The position numbers were made by a program, and so were the translations under genes. A DNA stretch of 64,000 nucleotides, from contig JADJNW010000001.1 of the NCBI GenBank assembly GCA_016714085.1, positions 1,054,001 to 1,118,000 on the forward strand, written 5' to 3'. This DNA is from Saprospiraceae bacterium (GTDB lineage: Bacteria > Bacteroidota > Bacteroidia > Chitinophagales > Saprospiraceae). The notes beneath the pieces were generated by a model. That model worked only from the letters and a program-made list of their open reading frames with translations, did no database searches and was not told the DNA's origin. Each line of letters begins with the position of its first letter. Position 1 is the stretch's first letter. Below, piece by piece: positions 45,060 through 55,004 of the stretch.

Positions 45060-45326
45060 TTATTCATCGCGCAAACTCTTCACAGGATTCGCCACAGCCG
45101 CTCTGATGCTTTGAAAACTGATGGTGATAAAAGCAATGACTATTGCCAGCGCTCCCGCCATGCCAAAAAGCCACCCATTCAAGTTAATGCGGTAAGCAAA
45201 ATCTTGCAGCCAGTTGTTTGTTGCGTAATATGCCAAAGGCACAGCGATGATAAAACCAATCACAACGAGTTGGAGGAAGTCTTTGGAAAGAAGCAAAACA
45301 ATACTTGAAACTAATTTGCCCTGCAT
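45060..45326 (-). pseudogene. 3' fragment of a MacB/FtsX-type permease gene
   Basis: An 88-codon frame that matches only the last membrane region of the family, from S-S-I-V-L-L-L-S-K-D-F to N-P-V-K-S-L-R-D-E. Over about 82 residues it differs from the C-terminus of copy 14 at only about five positions. One of these changes the first of the conserved paired tryptophans to glycine. The family similarity ends abruptly near 45308, where copy 14 continues upstream with G-A-S-V. It is a truncated duplicate of copy 14, now separated from it by the receptor gene, and is very unlikely to be functional. Confidence 0.85.
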
Positions 45327-45466
45327 CTTAATGGTACTGATTCCAATGGTAAATCTTTTGAATTTTTAAATAACAACAAGGTACGGAGCGTTTATAATGC
45401 ATATTGCACTCCAAATAAATCCATTTTAAAAATTGTCCTATTAAAAATTGTCAAATAGATAAAAAC

Positions 45467-47890
45467 ATGAAAATGGTTAGAACCCTATACATTCTTGCTA
45501 CACTTGTTTTCCTGTTGCCTTTGCGTATTTTTGGACAGCAATCATCCGTAACCGTTTCAGGCATTATAAAAAATAAGGTTTCCAATGAAGTCTTGTCTTT
45601 TGTAAATGTAGTTATCAAAAAATCGAGCGATTCAAGCGCTGTATCAGGCACTATCTCCAACGAAGAAGGCTTATTCATTTTATCCGATATCAAACCTGGC
45701 GACTACATCCTATACATTTCATTTATTGGCTTTAATACATACAGTAAAGCTTTATTTGTCGGTTCCAACTCTGCCTATTTAGACCTCGGCGTCATTCAAC
45801 TGGAAGAAAGTGCCCAGCAATTGGATGAAGTAGTAGTCACTGCCACTCAAGATGCCGTAAGCGGGAAAATGGATAAGAAAACCTACGCCGTGGAAGACAA
45901 CGTGAGCCAAAGCGGAGGAAGTGTGTTGCAAGTGATGCAAAACCTGCCCGGTGTGACGGTGCAAGATGGGCTGGTACAATTGCGAGGAAGCAATCAGGTG
46001 ATGATATTGATGGATGGCAAACAGACTGCCATTACCGGCTTTGGCAATCAAAATGGATTGGACAATATTCCTGCTTCCGCCGTGGAAAAAATTGAAATTA
46101 TTAATAATCCCTCTTCAAAATATGATGCCAATGGTAATGCGGGCATCATTAATATCATATTAAAAAAAGAAGAGAAAGAAGGCTGGAACGGCAAAGTTGG
46201 GCTTTCTACGGGCTTGGGCGCTTTGTGGGTACGTAAGGAAAATTTGCCGAACATTCGACCTCAATATCAAGCTACACCCAAGATAAACCCTTCTCTTTCT
46301 TTGAATTACAGAAAAAATAAAGTTAATCTGTTTTTACAAGCGGATAATCTTTATACCCAAACGCTGAATAAAAATGAATTTGTGACCCGAACCTATGAGG
46401 ATGAGGAAAATACTGTCGTCCGGCAGCAATTAAAACGTAACCGAAACACCAATTTATTTACTTCTAAAGCCGGGGTGGATTGGTTTATGAATGAGCGCAA
46501 CAGCTTGACTATCTCAGGGTTATTCAATCAGGAAACTATTATTGACCGGGGCGACCAGCCATTTTTTAGTGAAGACCTGAGCGAAAGACAACGGCTTTGG
46601 CAATTTTTGGAAGATGAGGTTTTGACCGCCATCATGGCTTCCACCGCTTATCAGCATAAATTCAAGCAGCCTGGCCACAAACTCCATATTGGTTTTAATT
46701 ACACGTTCAACCGCGAAGACGAAAAATACTTTTTTGACAATACGCTCCCAACTTACACTAGTAAAGAATCTTTTGCCTTGATAGCCGACCAGCGGGTGGC
46801 AGATTTTACGTTTGATTACACGCGCCCTATGAAGCACGGTCTGTTAGAAACAGGTCTGAAATTCCGCAGAAGAACGATTCCAACGGATATGCAATTTTTC
46901 CCAGGTCTAAATTCTCCGCTCGACCCGGATGCCGACGGGAAAGCGACGTATAAAGAAACCATTCCTGCCATTTATGGAAATTACACCTACCAAACTAAAA
47001 AGTTGGAAGCAGAATTGGGCGTACGCATAGAGTACATCAATCTCCAATATGAAGTGGATCCCAATCACAACACCTATTCCAGCGACGGTTACAATTATTT
47101 CCAGCCTTTCCCAAACGCAAGGCTTACTTTTAATTTGAACGATAAGAACAAATTATCCTTTTTTTACAACCGTAGAGTGGACAGACCGGATGAGGTAGAT
47201 ATTCGGATATTCCCCAAATATGATGATGCCGAAATTATAAAAGTGGGTAATCCTGCGCTTCAACCGCAGTTTACCAATACCTTTGAGTTGGGTTATAAAA
47301 ATGTGTGGACTAAGGGTTACTACTACGTGGCGACTTACCACCGCATGGCAGAAGGCACTATTACTCGGATTGCCAGCACTGTACCGGGCAGCACTTTAAT
47401 TTACAACATCACACAAAACGCTGGCAAGAGTTACAGCACCGGTTTCGAAATGATTTTTTCGCAAGATTTGTCCCAGCGCGTAGCTGTCAATCTCAACCTA
47501 AATGGCTATCGCAGTGAAATAGCGGCTTTTAGCGTCCTCAATCAATATCCGATAGAAAGTACTTTCCGTGCGGAACAACAGGAAATATTTTCCGGGAACA
47601 TCAAATTGAATGCTGTTTTTAAATTGGCTGGAAATGTAAATGCTCAACTCACGGCTATTTATTTAGCGCCAGATATTATTCCTCAAGGGACGATTGATTC
47701 CAGATTTTCTTTAGACGTAGGCATTAAGAAAGGCTTGCAAAAAGGTAAAGGCGAAATCTTCCTCAATGCAAGCGATTTGTTGAATACCATGTTGATTCGC
47801 AAAGAAATAGATGGTACAGATTTCAGTTATACGACCGCCGATTACTACGAAACCCAAGTAATCCGCATGGGGTATAATTATAAATTCTGA
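45467..47890 (+). CDS. TonB-dependent-receptor-like outer membrane protein (OMP_b-brl_3 type)
   Basis: 807 residues. A signal peptide (to about 25, R-I-F-G-Q-Q) is followed by a CarboxypepD_reg-like domain (about 28-110, V-S-G-I-I-K-N-K-V-S and S-N-E-E-G-L-F). A plug-like region (about 118-235) reads L-D-E-V-V-V-T-A-T, N-L-P-G-V-T-V-Q-D-G, V-M-I-L-M-D-G-K and V-E-K-I-E-I-I-N-N-P-S-S-K-Y-D-A-N-G. A long outer-membrane beta-barrel ends Y-N-Y-K-F. It belongs to the outer-membrane beta-barrel family related to SusC/TonB receptors; no SusD partner is nearby. The ligand is unknown. A 12-bp direct repeat TTAAAAATTGTC (45426-45437 and 45441-45452) lies just upstream of the start. It is the only plus-strand gene between two related permease ends. 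Confidence 0.85.
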   Translation: MKMVRTLYILATLVFLLPLRIFGQQSSVTVSGIIKNKVSNEVLSFVNVVIKKSSDSSAVSGTISNEEGLFILSDIKPGDYILYISFIGFNTYSKALFVGSNSAYLDLGVIQLEESAQQLDEVVVTATQDAVSGKMDKKTYAVEDNVSQSGGSVLQVMQNLPGVTVQDGLVQLRGSNQVMILMDGKQTAITGFGNQNGLDNIPASAVEKIEIINNPSSKYDANGNAGIINIILKKEEKEGWNGKVGLSTGLGALWVRKENLPNIRPQYQATPKINPSLSLNYRKNKVNLFLQADNLYTQTLNKNEFVTRTYEDEENTVVRQQLKRNRNTNLFTSKAGVDWFMNERNSLTISGLFNQETIIDRGDQPFFSEDLSERQRLWQFLEDEVLTAIMASTAYQHKFKQPGHKLHIGFNYTFNREDEKYFFDNTLPTYTSKESFALIADQRVADFTFDYTRPMKHGLLETGLKFRRRTIPTDMQFFPGLNSPLDPDADGKATYKETIPAIYGNYTYQTKKLEAELGVRIEYINLQYEVDPNHNTYSSDGYNYFQPFPNARLTFNLNDKNKLSFFYNRRVDRPDEVDIRIFPKYDDAEIIKVGNPALQPQFTNTFELGYKNVWTKGYYYVATYHRMAEGTITRIASTVPGSTLIYNITQNAGKSYSTGFEMIFSQDLSQRVAVNLNLNGYRSEIAAFSVLNQYPIESTFRAEQQEIFSGNIKLNAVFKLAGNVNAQLTAIYLAPDIIPQGTIDSRFSLDVGIKKGLQKGKGEIFLNASDLLNTMLIRKEIDGTDFSYTTADYYETQVIRMGYNYKF

Positions 47891-47895
47891 AATAT

Positions 47896-47944
47896 GGCGT
47901 GCATGAGGTGACATCTCTGCAAGGGCTGCCATCTCATTCACGCC
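47896..47944. terminator. Long hairpin between the receptor and permease copy 14 stops
   Basis: GGCGTGCATGAG (47896-47907) and CTCATTCACGCC (47933-47944) pair over 12 positions with one C-T mismatch and a 25-nt loop. The right arm overlaps the last codons of copy 14. The hairpin is placed to separate convergent transcripts, but there is no clear U-tract. Confidence 0.5.
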
Positions 47945-50309
47945 GCAACGAATTCACAGGATTCGCCACCGCCGCTCTGATGCTTTGAAAACTGATGGTA
48001 ATAAAAGCAATCACTACGGCCAGCACACCCGCCATGCCGAAGAGCCACCAATTCAAGTTAATGCGGTAAGCAAAATCTTGCAGCCAGTTGTTTGTTGCAT
48101 AATACGCCAAAGGCACAGCGATAATAAAACCAATCACAACGAGTTGGAGGAAGTCTTTGGAAAGTAGCAGCACAATGCTCGATACCGAAGCGCCCAGCAC
48201 CTTGCGGACGCCAATCTCTTTGGTGCGCTGCACGGCCATATAAGTGGAAAGTCCGAATAGCCCGAAGCAGGTAATCAAAATAGCGACGAAAGTGAACCAG
48301 CGAATGACGTTGGCGGTTCTGGCTTCAGCGTCATGCAGGCTGGCAAATTGCTCGTCAAAAAATTCATAAGCGAATGGATAGTTTGGTTCAAATTTCTTCC
48401 AAACCGCTTCCATTTGCTTCAAAGTGCCGCTGATTTCATCGGTACTCAATTTCACAGAAAACTGAGAACGCCAATTGGGAGCAGGATTGATAAAGAAATA
48501 AACAGGCGCGATTTTTTCGTGCAAAGAGCGAAAATGAAAATCTTTCACCACGCCAACGATTTGGCCGGGGCCGCGCTCGATGGCAGGCATCGCCATCTGA
48601 TGTTCTAAAGGATTATCCCAGCCCAATTGCCGTGCTGCTTCTTCATTAATCAGATAAGCTGCGGTATCGGTAGCCATTTCTTTGGAAAAGCCGCGACCCA
48701 TCGCCATTTCCATGCCGTAGGTTTCGATAAAATCGTGGTCGATCACGAGGCAACGCATGGCGGGCAATTCGTCATCATTTTTGCCAATCGCCTGATACGG
48801 GATGCCGTAATCGCTGCCACCGGGGCCATTGGCAGAAGCAGAAACGTTTAGCACGCCTGGAATGCGCTTGAGTTCTTCTTTCATAGTCTCCGCTTGCGCC
48901 CGCATTTCAGGATTGGTCATGCTGAGCAACAGGCTTTGCTCCTTGTTGAAACCCAGGTTTTTATTTTGAATATAGTCCAATTGCCGCGTCATCACTAAAG
49001 CCGCAATGATGAGGAAAGTAGCGATAGCAAATTGGAATACGACCAAGGTTTTTCTCAATAGCGCATTGCCCGAAAGGGAAGCTTGCCCTTTGATGGCGCT
49101 TCCAGGCTGGAATGCAGATAAAATAAAGGCAGGGTAGTAGCCCGACAAAACCGCTGTAATTAATGTTATACCAACCAAACCGATTACTAATATTGGATTA
49201 CCGAGCCAGTTAGCACTCAAATTCCTACCTAAAAATTCATTCAAAGCAGGAAGGGAAATGCTGGTGAGAATCACAGCCAAAATGGCAGCAATAAAGCAAA
49301 TCAACATGGTTTCGCTCATAAATTGCTTGACCAATGCAAAGCGGGAAGCGCCCACGGTCTTGCGCACGCCTACCTCTTTGGCTCTGGCGGTTGCCTGCGC
49401 GGTGGTCAGGTTGACAAAATTCAACGCAGCGATGAGCAAAATGAACAGGGCCACGCCACTGAAAATATAGACGTAAATGATGTTGGAATTCACCGATAGC
49501 TCGCGGAAGAGATTGGAATGCAAATGAATAGAAGTGAGGGGCTGCAGCAGCGGAAAAGTCGCTTGAGCGTTTTCAGTGTCCAAATGCTTATCTAAAATGG
49601 CGTCAAACTTCTGAGCAATTTGCTCCACAGAAGCATCTGGCTTGAGCAACAAATAAGTGTAGAATTGATTCCAACGCACCCAATCGTGCAGGTCGGGATG
49701 CGTATAGGTACTCAGTGACACCAGGAAATTAAAAACAAAATGCGAGTTCTCCGGCACGTCGGCCATGACGCCCGTCACCTTATATTGTAGTTGATTGTCG
49801 AACAACAGCGTTTGCCCGACCGCATTTCCGTCAGGAAAATATTTCCTGGCTAAGGTTTCATTCAGCACCAAGCTATTCGGCTCTGTTAGTGCATTCGCGG
49901 GATTCCCTTGCAGCAGCTTCCAACTGAACATATCGAATACGGAGGCATCCGTGAACAAGCCCCCTTCTTCGAGGTATTGTTCATCGCCTTTGTTCACGAG
50001 TACTTGCCCGTAAGATAGGAAACGACAGCGTTCTTCCACCTCCGGCAATTCGTCTTTCGCGGCTTGCCCCCAAGGGTAGCCCACTTTGGCGATGCCATTT
50101 TCAAAAGAAGCGCCATCCACTTTGCTCGCCAGACGCACAATGCGGTCGCTGTTTTTGTGATAACGGTCGAAACTCAATTCATTCACGACGTACACAGAGA
50201 TAAGCAGACAGCAAGTCAGCCCAAGCGTGAGTCCAAACAAATTAATAAAGGAGAAAATCTTGTTTTTGAACAGGTTGCGAAAAGCGATTTTAAGGTGATT
50301 TCGTAGCAT
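47934..50309 (-). CDS. Orphan MacB/FtsX-type ABC permease, copy 14 (source of the 45-kb fragment)
   Basis: About 791 residues from the ATG at 50309 (M-L-R-N-H-L-K-I-A-F-R-N-L-F-K-N-K). A further in-frame ATG at 50369 would add 20 residues absent from the paralogues. I count the 45-kb fragment as copy 13. The coupling motifs are R-A-K-E-V-G-V-R-K-T-V-G-A and R-T-K-E-I-G-V-R-K-V-L-G-A. The end N-P-V-N-S-L-R-R-E is altered from the common S-L-R-S-E where the hairpin overlaps. The start context AAAGCTATG recurs at copies 1 and 9. Copy 15 lies 96 bp downstream on the same strand, across a short period-8 repeat. Confidence 0.9.
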   Translation of the reverse strand: MLRNHLKIAFRNLFKNKIFSFINLFGLTLGLTCCLLISVYVVNELSFDRYHKNSDRIVRLASKVDGASFENGIAKVGYPWGQAAKDELPEVEERCRFLSYGQVLVNKGDEQYLEEGGLFTDASVFDMFSWKLLQGNPANALTEPNSLVLNETLARKYFPDGNAVGQTLLFDNQLQYKVTGVMADVPENSHFVFNFLVSLSTYTHPDLHDWVRWNQFYTYLLLKPDASVEQIAQKFDAILDKHLDTENAQATFPLLQPLTSIHLHSNLFRELSVNSNIIYVYIFSGVALFILLIAALNFVNLTTAQATARAKEVGVRKTVGASRFALVKQFMSETMLICFIAAILAVILTSISLPALNEFLGRNLSANWLGNPILVIGLVGITLITAVLSGYYPAFILSAFQPGSAIKGQASLSGNALLRKTLVVFQFAIATFLIIAALVMTRQLDYIQNKNLGFNKEQSLLLSMTNPEMRAQAETMKEELKRIPGVLNVSASANGPGGSDYGIPYQAIGKNDDELPAMRCLVIDHDFIETYGMEMAMGRGFSKEMATDTAAYLINEEAARQLGWDNPLEHQMAMPAIERGPGQIVGVVKDFHFRSLHEKIAPVYFFINPAPNWRSQFSVKLSTDEISGTLKQMEAVWKKFEPNYPFAYEFFDEQFASLHDAEARTANVIRWFTFVAILITCFGLFGLSTYMAVQRTKEIGVRKVLGASVSSIVLLLSKDFLQLVVIGFIIAVPLAYYATNNWLQDFAYRINLNWWLFGMAGVLAVVIAFITISFQSIRAAVANPVNSLRRE

Positions 50310-50367
50310 AGCTTTATTTTTAATGGTGTTAAGATGTTTTGGTGCGATGGTGTTAAAGTACCAAAAC

Positions 50368-50399
50368 ACTATAACACTATAGCACTATAACACCATAAG
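50368..50399. repeat. Period-8 tandem repeat beside the permease copy 15 stop
   Basis: Four 8-mers, ACTATAAC, ACTATAGC, ACTATAAC and ACCATAAG, run end to end. GGTGTTAA-type segments just upstream (near 50324 and 50349) are partly complementary to them. ACTATAACACC is shared with the inverted repeat near 4850, which also sits beside a permease stop codon. Confidence 0.6.
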
Positions 50400-50405
50400 A
50401 CCTAA

Positions 50406-52851
50406 TTATTCACTTCGCAAACTCTCCACCGGATTTGTAATAGCTGCCCGAATTGCTTGAAAACTCACCGTACCCAATGCTACCAGCAAAGCGATAAATC
50501 CTGCCAGGGCAAACATCCACCAGGGCAAATTGATGCGATACGCAAAATCTGCCAGCCAATTGTTCATAGCGTACCAGGCCACCGGCACAGCAATTACCGC
50601 CGCAATCAGCACCAGCCATAGAAAATCTTTGGAAATGAGGGTGACAATATTGCCAACGCTGGCGCCCAGTACCTTGCGGATGCCGATCTCGCGCACGCGC
50701 TGCGCCGTCGCAAAAGCTGCCAAACCAAACAAACCAAGGCAAGCGATAAAAATGGCAATGCCGGAGAAGATAGTAAACAAGCGCCCCTGTCGTTGCTCGG
50801 CTTCATAGAGTTGTCCGAAGCTTTCATCCACAAAAGTGTACTGATAAGGAAAATCGGGAAGGAATTGCCTCCAGTTTTTTTCTATATGATTCAGGGCGTT
50901 TGGGAATATTATGCCCGTCTAATTTGATCGAAATATCGCTATAACTAAATCCGTCATTGGATGGTGGAATAAAAAAGATAATTGGGTTAATATCAGAATG
51001 CAGCGATTCAAAATTGAAATCCTTTACAATACCAATCAAGCGCCCTTTGCGCCCACCATATTCAAAGGATTTGTCAATTCCATCCTCCGGCTTTTGCCAG
51101 CCGATCATACGCATCGCCGTTTCGTTGATAATGAAAGCGGTGGAGTCATCCGTAGGAAAATCACGAGAGAAGTTGCGCCCGCCAGCAAAGGGAATACCAT
51201 AAGTCGGGAAAAAATCATGATCTGCAAACACCATATATAGGGTTTCAGAAGAATTAATCAGAGAGTCGCCCATCGGCACTTTGGCCGTGCCAAAAGAATT
51301 GAGCAGGCGATTGGAAGGTACTAACAGCGAGCGTCCGACATTTTTTACATTCGGGTTGCTCATTAATTCTGTCCGAAAAGCCTCCCACTTGTCCGTAACG
51401 GAGCTATAATAAGGCAAGGTAATCAGGTGTTCTTTATCAAAACCCAGCGATTTATTTTGCATATACTGCAATTGCTGGAATACAATGCCCGTGCAACTAA
51501 TCAGAATAATCGAAATCGAAAATTGAGCAACGACCAACACCTTGCGCAGCGACACATTGCCGCCACCTACTTTGAAAACGCCTTTCAAGACTGTAATTGG
51601 TTGGAACGATGACATAAATATCGCCGGATAGATGCCCGACAATAGCCCCACCAACGCCGTCACACCTATCGCCAATGCTGCAAAGCGCCAATTGAAAATG
51701 GACTGAATGGTTAAATCTTTACCTGTCAAACTCTCCAAAATGGGCAGGCATAGCCAGGTCACGCCCACCGCTAAAATCATTGCCAGCAAAGTCATCAACA
51801 GGGATTCGCTCAAGAACTGCCGCATCAACTCGCCCTGCTGTGCTCCTGCTACTTTGCGGATGCCAATTTCTTTGGCGCGCGTAGCCGAGCGTGCAGTCGC
51901 CAAATTCATATAATTAATGGCAGCAATCAATAAAATCAGCAGCGCAATCGCCCCAAAAATGTACACCCGCTTGATGTCACCATTTGGTTCGATCTCAGAA
52001 TCGAGGTGCGAATGCAGGTGGATATCGGTCATTTTATTCAAAAAAAGCTTGGTAAAGCTGGAAGGTTTTATAGCAGCACCATCCGGCGACATACCTGGAT
52101 TCATGTGCCGATCCAGAAACGCGGGGAACTGTGCCTCCAGCCTATTAGCGTCATAATTTTTGGGTAAAAGCAGATAAGTGGAAAAGGAATTATTACCAAA
52201 ATTGGTACGCAAACCTTCCTCGCCATATACATTCGGGTTGCGAAGCGTGCTAAATGCCACCAGAAAATCAGGATGCCAATGCGAATTGGGCGGAAATTTT
52301 TTAAAAACGCCCGATACCTTGGCTGCAAACAGCCCATCCACCTGCATATCCTTGCCCATTGGATCTTCATCGCCGAAGTATTTCTTCGCCATCTCATCCG
52401 ACACCATCACCGTAAACGGATCCACCAACGCCTTATCAGGATTGCCTTTCAGAACGTCAATAGAAAATATTTTGAATAGATTCTCTTCTGCCAAAAACAC
52501 ATTTTCCTCATTAAACACCTTATCCTCATATCGAAAATTCCGCGTTGTTTGCAAAATGCGCACCACTTCTTCCACTTCTTTGAAATCATTTTTGATCAAC
52601 GGCCCAAACGGCGGCGCTACATGCCCCAAGTGCAATTGCACAGAACCATCCTTCTCCAAAAAACTGCGCGTGACGCGATAAATGCGGTCGGCTTTCTCGT
52701 GGTAGCGGTCGTAGCTCAATTCATCCAGAATAAACAGCGCGATCAGCAGGCAGCAAGCCAAACCAATCGTAAGCCCAAACAAATTGACCAAAGAAAATAC
52801 TTTGTGGCGCATTAAATTGCGGAAGGCAATCTTGAAGTAGTTTTGCAACAT
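50406..52851 (-). CDS. Orphan MacB/FtsX-type ABC permease, copy 15, with one frameshift
   Basis: The N-terminal frame (50824-52851) ends out of frame after N-I-P-K-R-P-E. The other frame at the same place reads A-L-N-H-I-E-K-N-W-R-Q-F-L and leads into V-D-E-S-F-G-Q-L-Y-E-A-E-Q-R (50406-50831). One missing base near 50905 explains this. Joined length is about 815 residues from M-L-Q-N-Y-F-K-I-A-F-R-N-L-M-R-H-K. The coupling motifs are R-A-K-E-I-G-I-R-K-V-A-G-A and R-V-R-E-I-G-I-R-K-V-L-G-A; the end is N-P-V-E-S-L-R-S-E. It is the last permease at this end of the array, followed on the upstream side by 262 bp of apparently empty sequence and then pepP. Confidence 0.82.
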
Positions 52852-53113
52852 AATAGGTGATATTAGATATTAGGTGTTGGATTTTAGGTATAAGACTCCT
52901 TGATGGGAAACGAGGTTACACCCCTGTCCCATTTTTTGCAAAGACAATATTTGTAGAACTTGGTTGCTTATGTGGCGGCTGCATTGGTTGCCAAACCAAA
53001 TAAAGAACAAAAACAGCGGCTGAAGCCCGCCGATACTTAGAATTATAATACAAATTCAAACCCTGAAGCAGAGAAACCATGCGACTTATTGGTATTATTT
53101 TATACCTCATCGC

Positions 53114-54876
53114 ACTCATCCAGACAGCCATTCTACCTCTTCACCATTCAAGAGCGGGGGGCTAATTCATTGAAAGCCCTTTGGTGATAAGCGTTGAGCC
53201 ATAGGCTCAGGTTCGGTTAATAAATTTTTATCAATCAAGACGGTATCGATCGGGAAAAGGCTCAAGGTTTCAAATTCTAAAAACTTAACTGCGGTTTCCT
53301 CGTCTTCACACAAAGGATTAGGTTTTCAATACGGATACCGTATTCGCCTGTTTTGTAAATCCAGGTTCATTAGAGGTAGCATACCCGGTTCGTGCGCGGT
53401 GTTGCCTCGCTGATTGCTGGGGCTTGCTGCGAAACCTTGCGGCGGCTCGTGTACACTCAAAAAAAGAAGCCTACGCCATGCGCCCGTGCCGTGCCCATAA
53501 TTCAACCCGTGTTGCCAAAGTTACATTCGCGCAAATGCATCCAACTGCGCCCCTGCTGTCCCCGCCGGAAATTTGGCGGTCGCCAAAGCGATATGCCCTT
53601 TTAAAACCAAAGTGTAGTTGCGTTTTTGCTCGTCGGTGGGTGCGCTGAGCGCAATCGTGCGGGTGATGTCGGTCGTGCCTTGTAAATACTGCCCGCCGGA
53701 GTCGAGCAGGAGGATGCCTTCGGGTTTGATGCTTGCAGAAGTTTTTTCGTCTGGTCGATAATGCACAATCGCACCGTTACTATTGTATCCGACAATCGCC
53801 GTGAAGCTTTCGCCAAAATAATCGCCTTGCGCTTTGCGGAATTCGTGGAGCCGGCGACCCGCTTCGTATTCGGTTATGGTTCTGGATTTCAATTCTTGTT
53901 CCAGCCAACGGAAAAAATGAAGCAAAGCCACACCATCCTTACGCATCGTTTCACGCAAATGCCCGATTTCCGTTTCGTTTTTAATCGCCTTTAATTGTAA
54001 AGGAATATTATCGCCTTTGATGCGGTGTTGCTCTGGAATCGCTTCGTACAATCGCATATTGATCAGTGGTCATCAATAAAATTAGCTGTTCCAGTTGCTT
54101 CAAAAAGTTTTCTACATCCTGGTATGGTTTTAAAATGACGCCATCGTTATTCAGATTTGTCTTGATTTCATCCGCTACTTTGTCGGGATTCATAAAAGGT
54201 AGGACGTTTTCTTTCCCACTACCAAAAAAACCAACAGCGACGGGATTTGCTTCTACATCAGCACCGCGTATATTGAGCGTCCATGCAATGTCGTCGAGGG
54301 TAGTAATGAGATGAAAATCAGCGCCTTGCTTGGTCATTCGTTCGCGGATGCGATTCAATTTGAGGCGCGACTTTCGCCAGCGAATTGTTCATCGAATTCA
54401 AAAATCGTTCCCGTTGGCAAAGCAGGGCGGTCGAGCCAAATAGCATCGATTAAGTCTATATTATAATCTAATTTGATTTGTTTAGAATGTAAATGCTTTT
54501 CCAAAAGCGGATTTTGACCAACCGAAAAGAGCGAGCCGTCCAAACCAAGCGTAGCGCCGGGTTTCAAATTTTCTTGCAGCCAGGTGACGTGCTCCGGCGC
54601 GTGCGGCACGATTTGTTTGTGCAATTCGATTGCTGTGTCTTTCAATTCGGTTTCCGCTTGCAAAAAATAGCGAGAATCCGTCCACAGTCCGGCGTGGTTT
54701 TGCGTGACGATTACCAAACCCGCCGAGCCTGTAAATCCTGAAATCCACTGGCGCGTTTTCCAATGATCGGGTAGGTATTCGCTTTGATGCGGGTCGCTAC
54801 TGGGAATGAGGTAAGCGTCGATGCCTTGCGCTTGCATTGCCTGGCGGAGGCGGCTGATTTTTTCGTTGATGGTCAT
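53114..54876 (-). CDS. pepP: Xaa-Pro aminopeptidase (peptidase family M24B), many frameshifts
   Basis: Joined frames give about 588 residues, the usual size of Bacteroidota M24B enzymes. They cover a creatinase-like N-terminal domain (M-T-I-N-E-K-I-S-R-L-R-Q-A-M, then L-I-P-S-S-D-P-H-Q-S-E-Y), a middle domain, and the pita-bread catalytic domain. Metal ligands visible are the aspartates of L-L-L-D-S-G-G-Q-Y and G-T-T-D-I-T-R-T. The H-G-T-G block (near 53460) and the glutamates of N-E-P-G and G-I-R-I-E-N are readable across shifted frames. The C-terminus is A-Y-H-Q-R-A-F-N-E-L-A-P then E-W-L-S-G. Breaks occur near 54355, 54050, 53515, 53445, 53370, 53300 and 53155. It removes N-terminal residues preceding proline, normally in the cytoplasm. 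Confidence 0.8.
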
Positions 54877-55004
54877 GGTTTGAAATTGGTTATTGGCTAT
54901 TAGGGTTTGGTTATTTGAAATTCGAAATTGGGGTTTGGCAAATAAACAAAATTCATTCCAGACCTTGTGTTGTAAAAGCTTGCAAATTGCTGTCGGAATA
55001 CATT

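Noticed and set aside
44867..45106. Plus-strand 79-codon frame with 7-residue repeats as a real gene
   Set aside because: The frame is a by-product of the 21-bp repeat unit. Upstream units shift frame by a base, and the 3' part runs antisense into the permease fragment.
52916..53131. 71-codon minus-strand frame before pepP's apparent end
   Set aside because: It overlaps the true pepP C-terminus in another frame once indels are allowed for.
53079..53164. Short plus-strand membrane peptide beginning M-R-L-I-G-I-I-L-Y-L
   Set aside because: Antisense to the pepP 3' end and only 28 codons; hydrophobicity alone is not enough.
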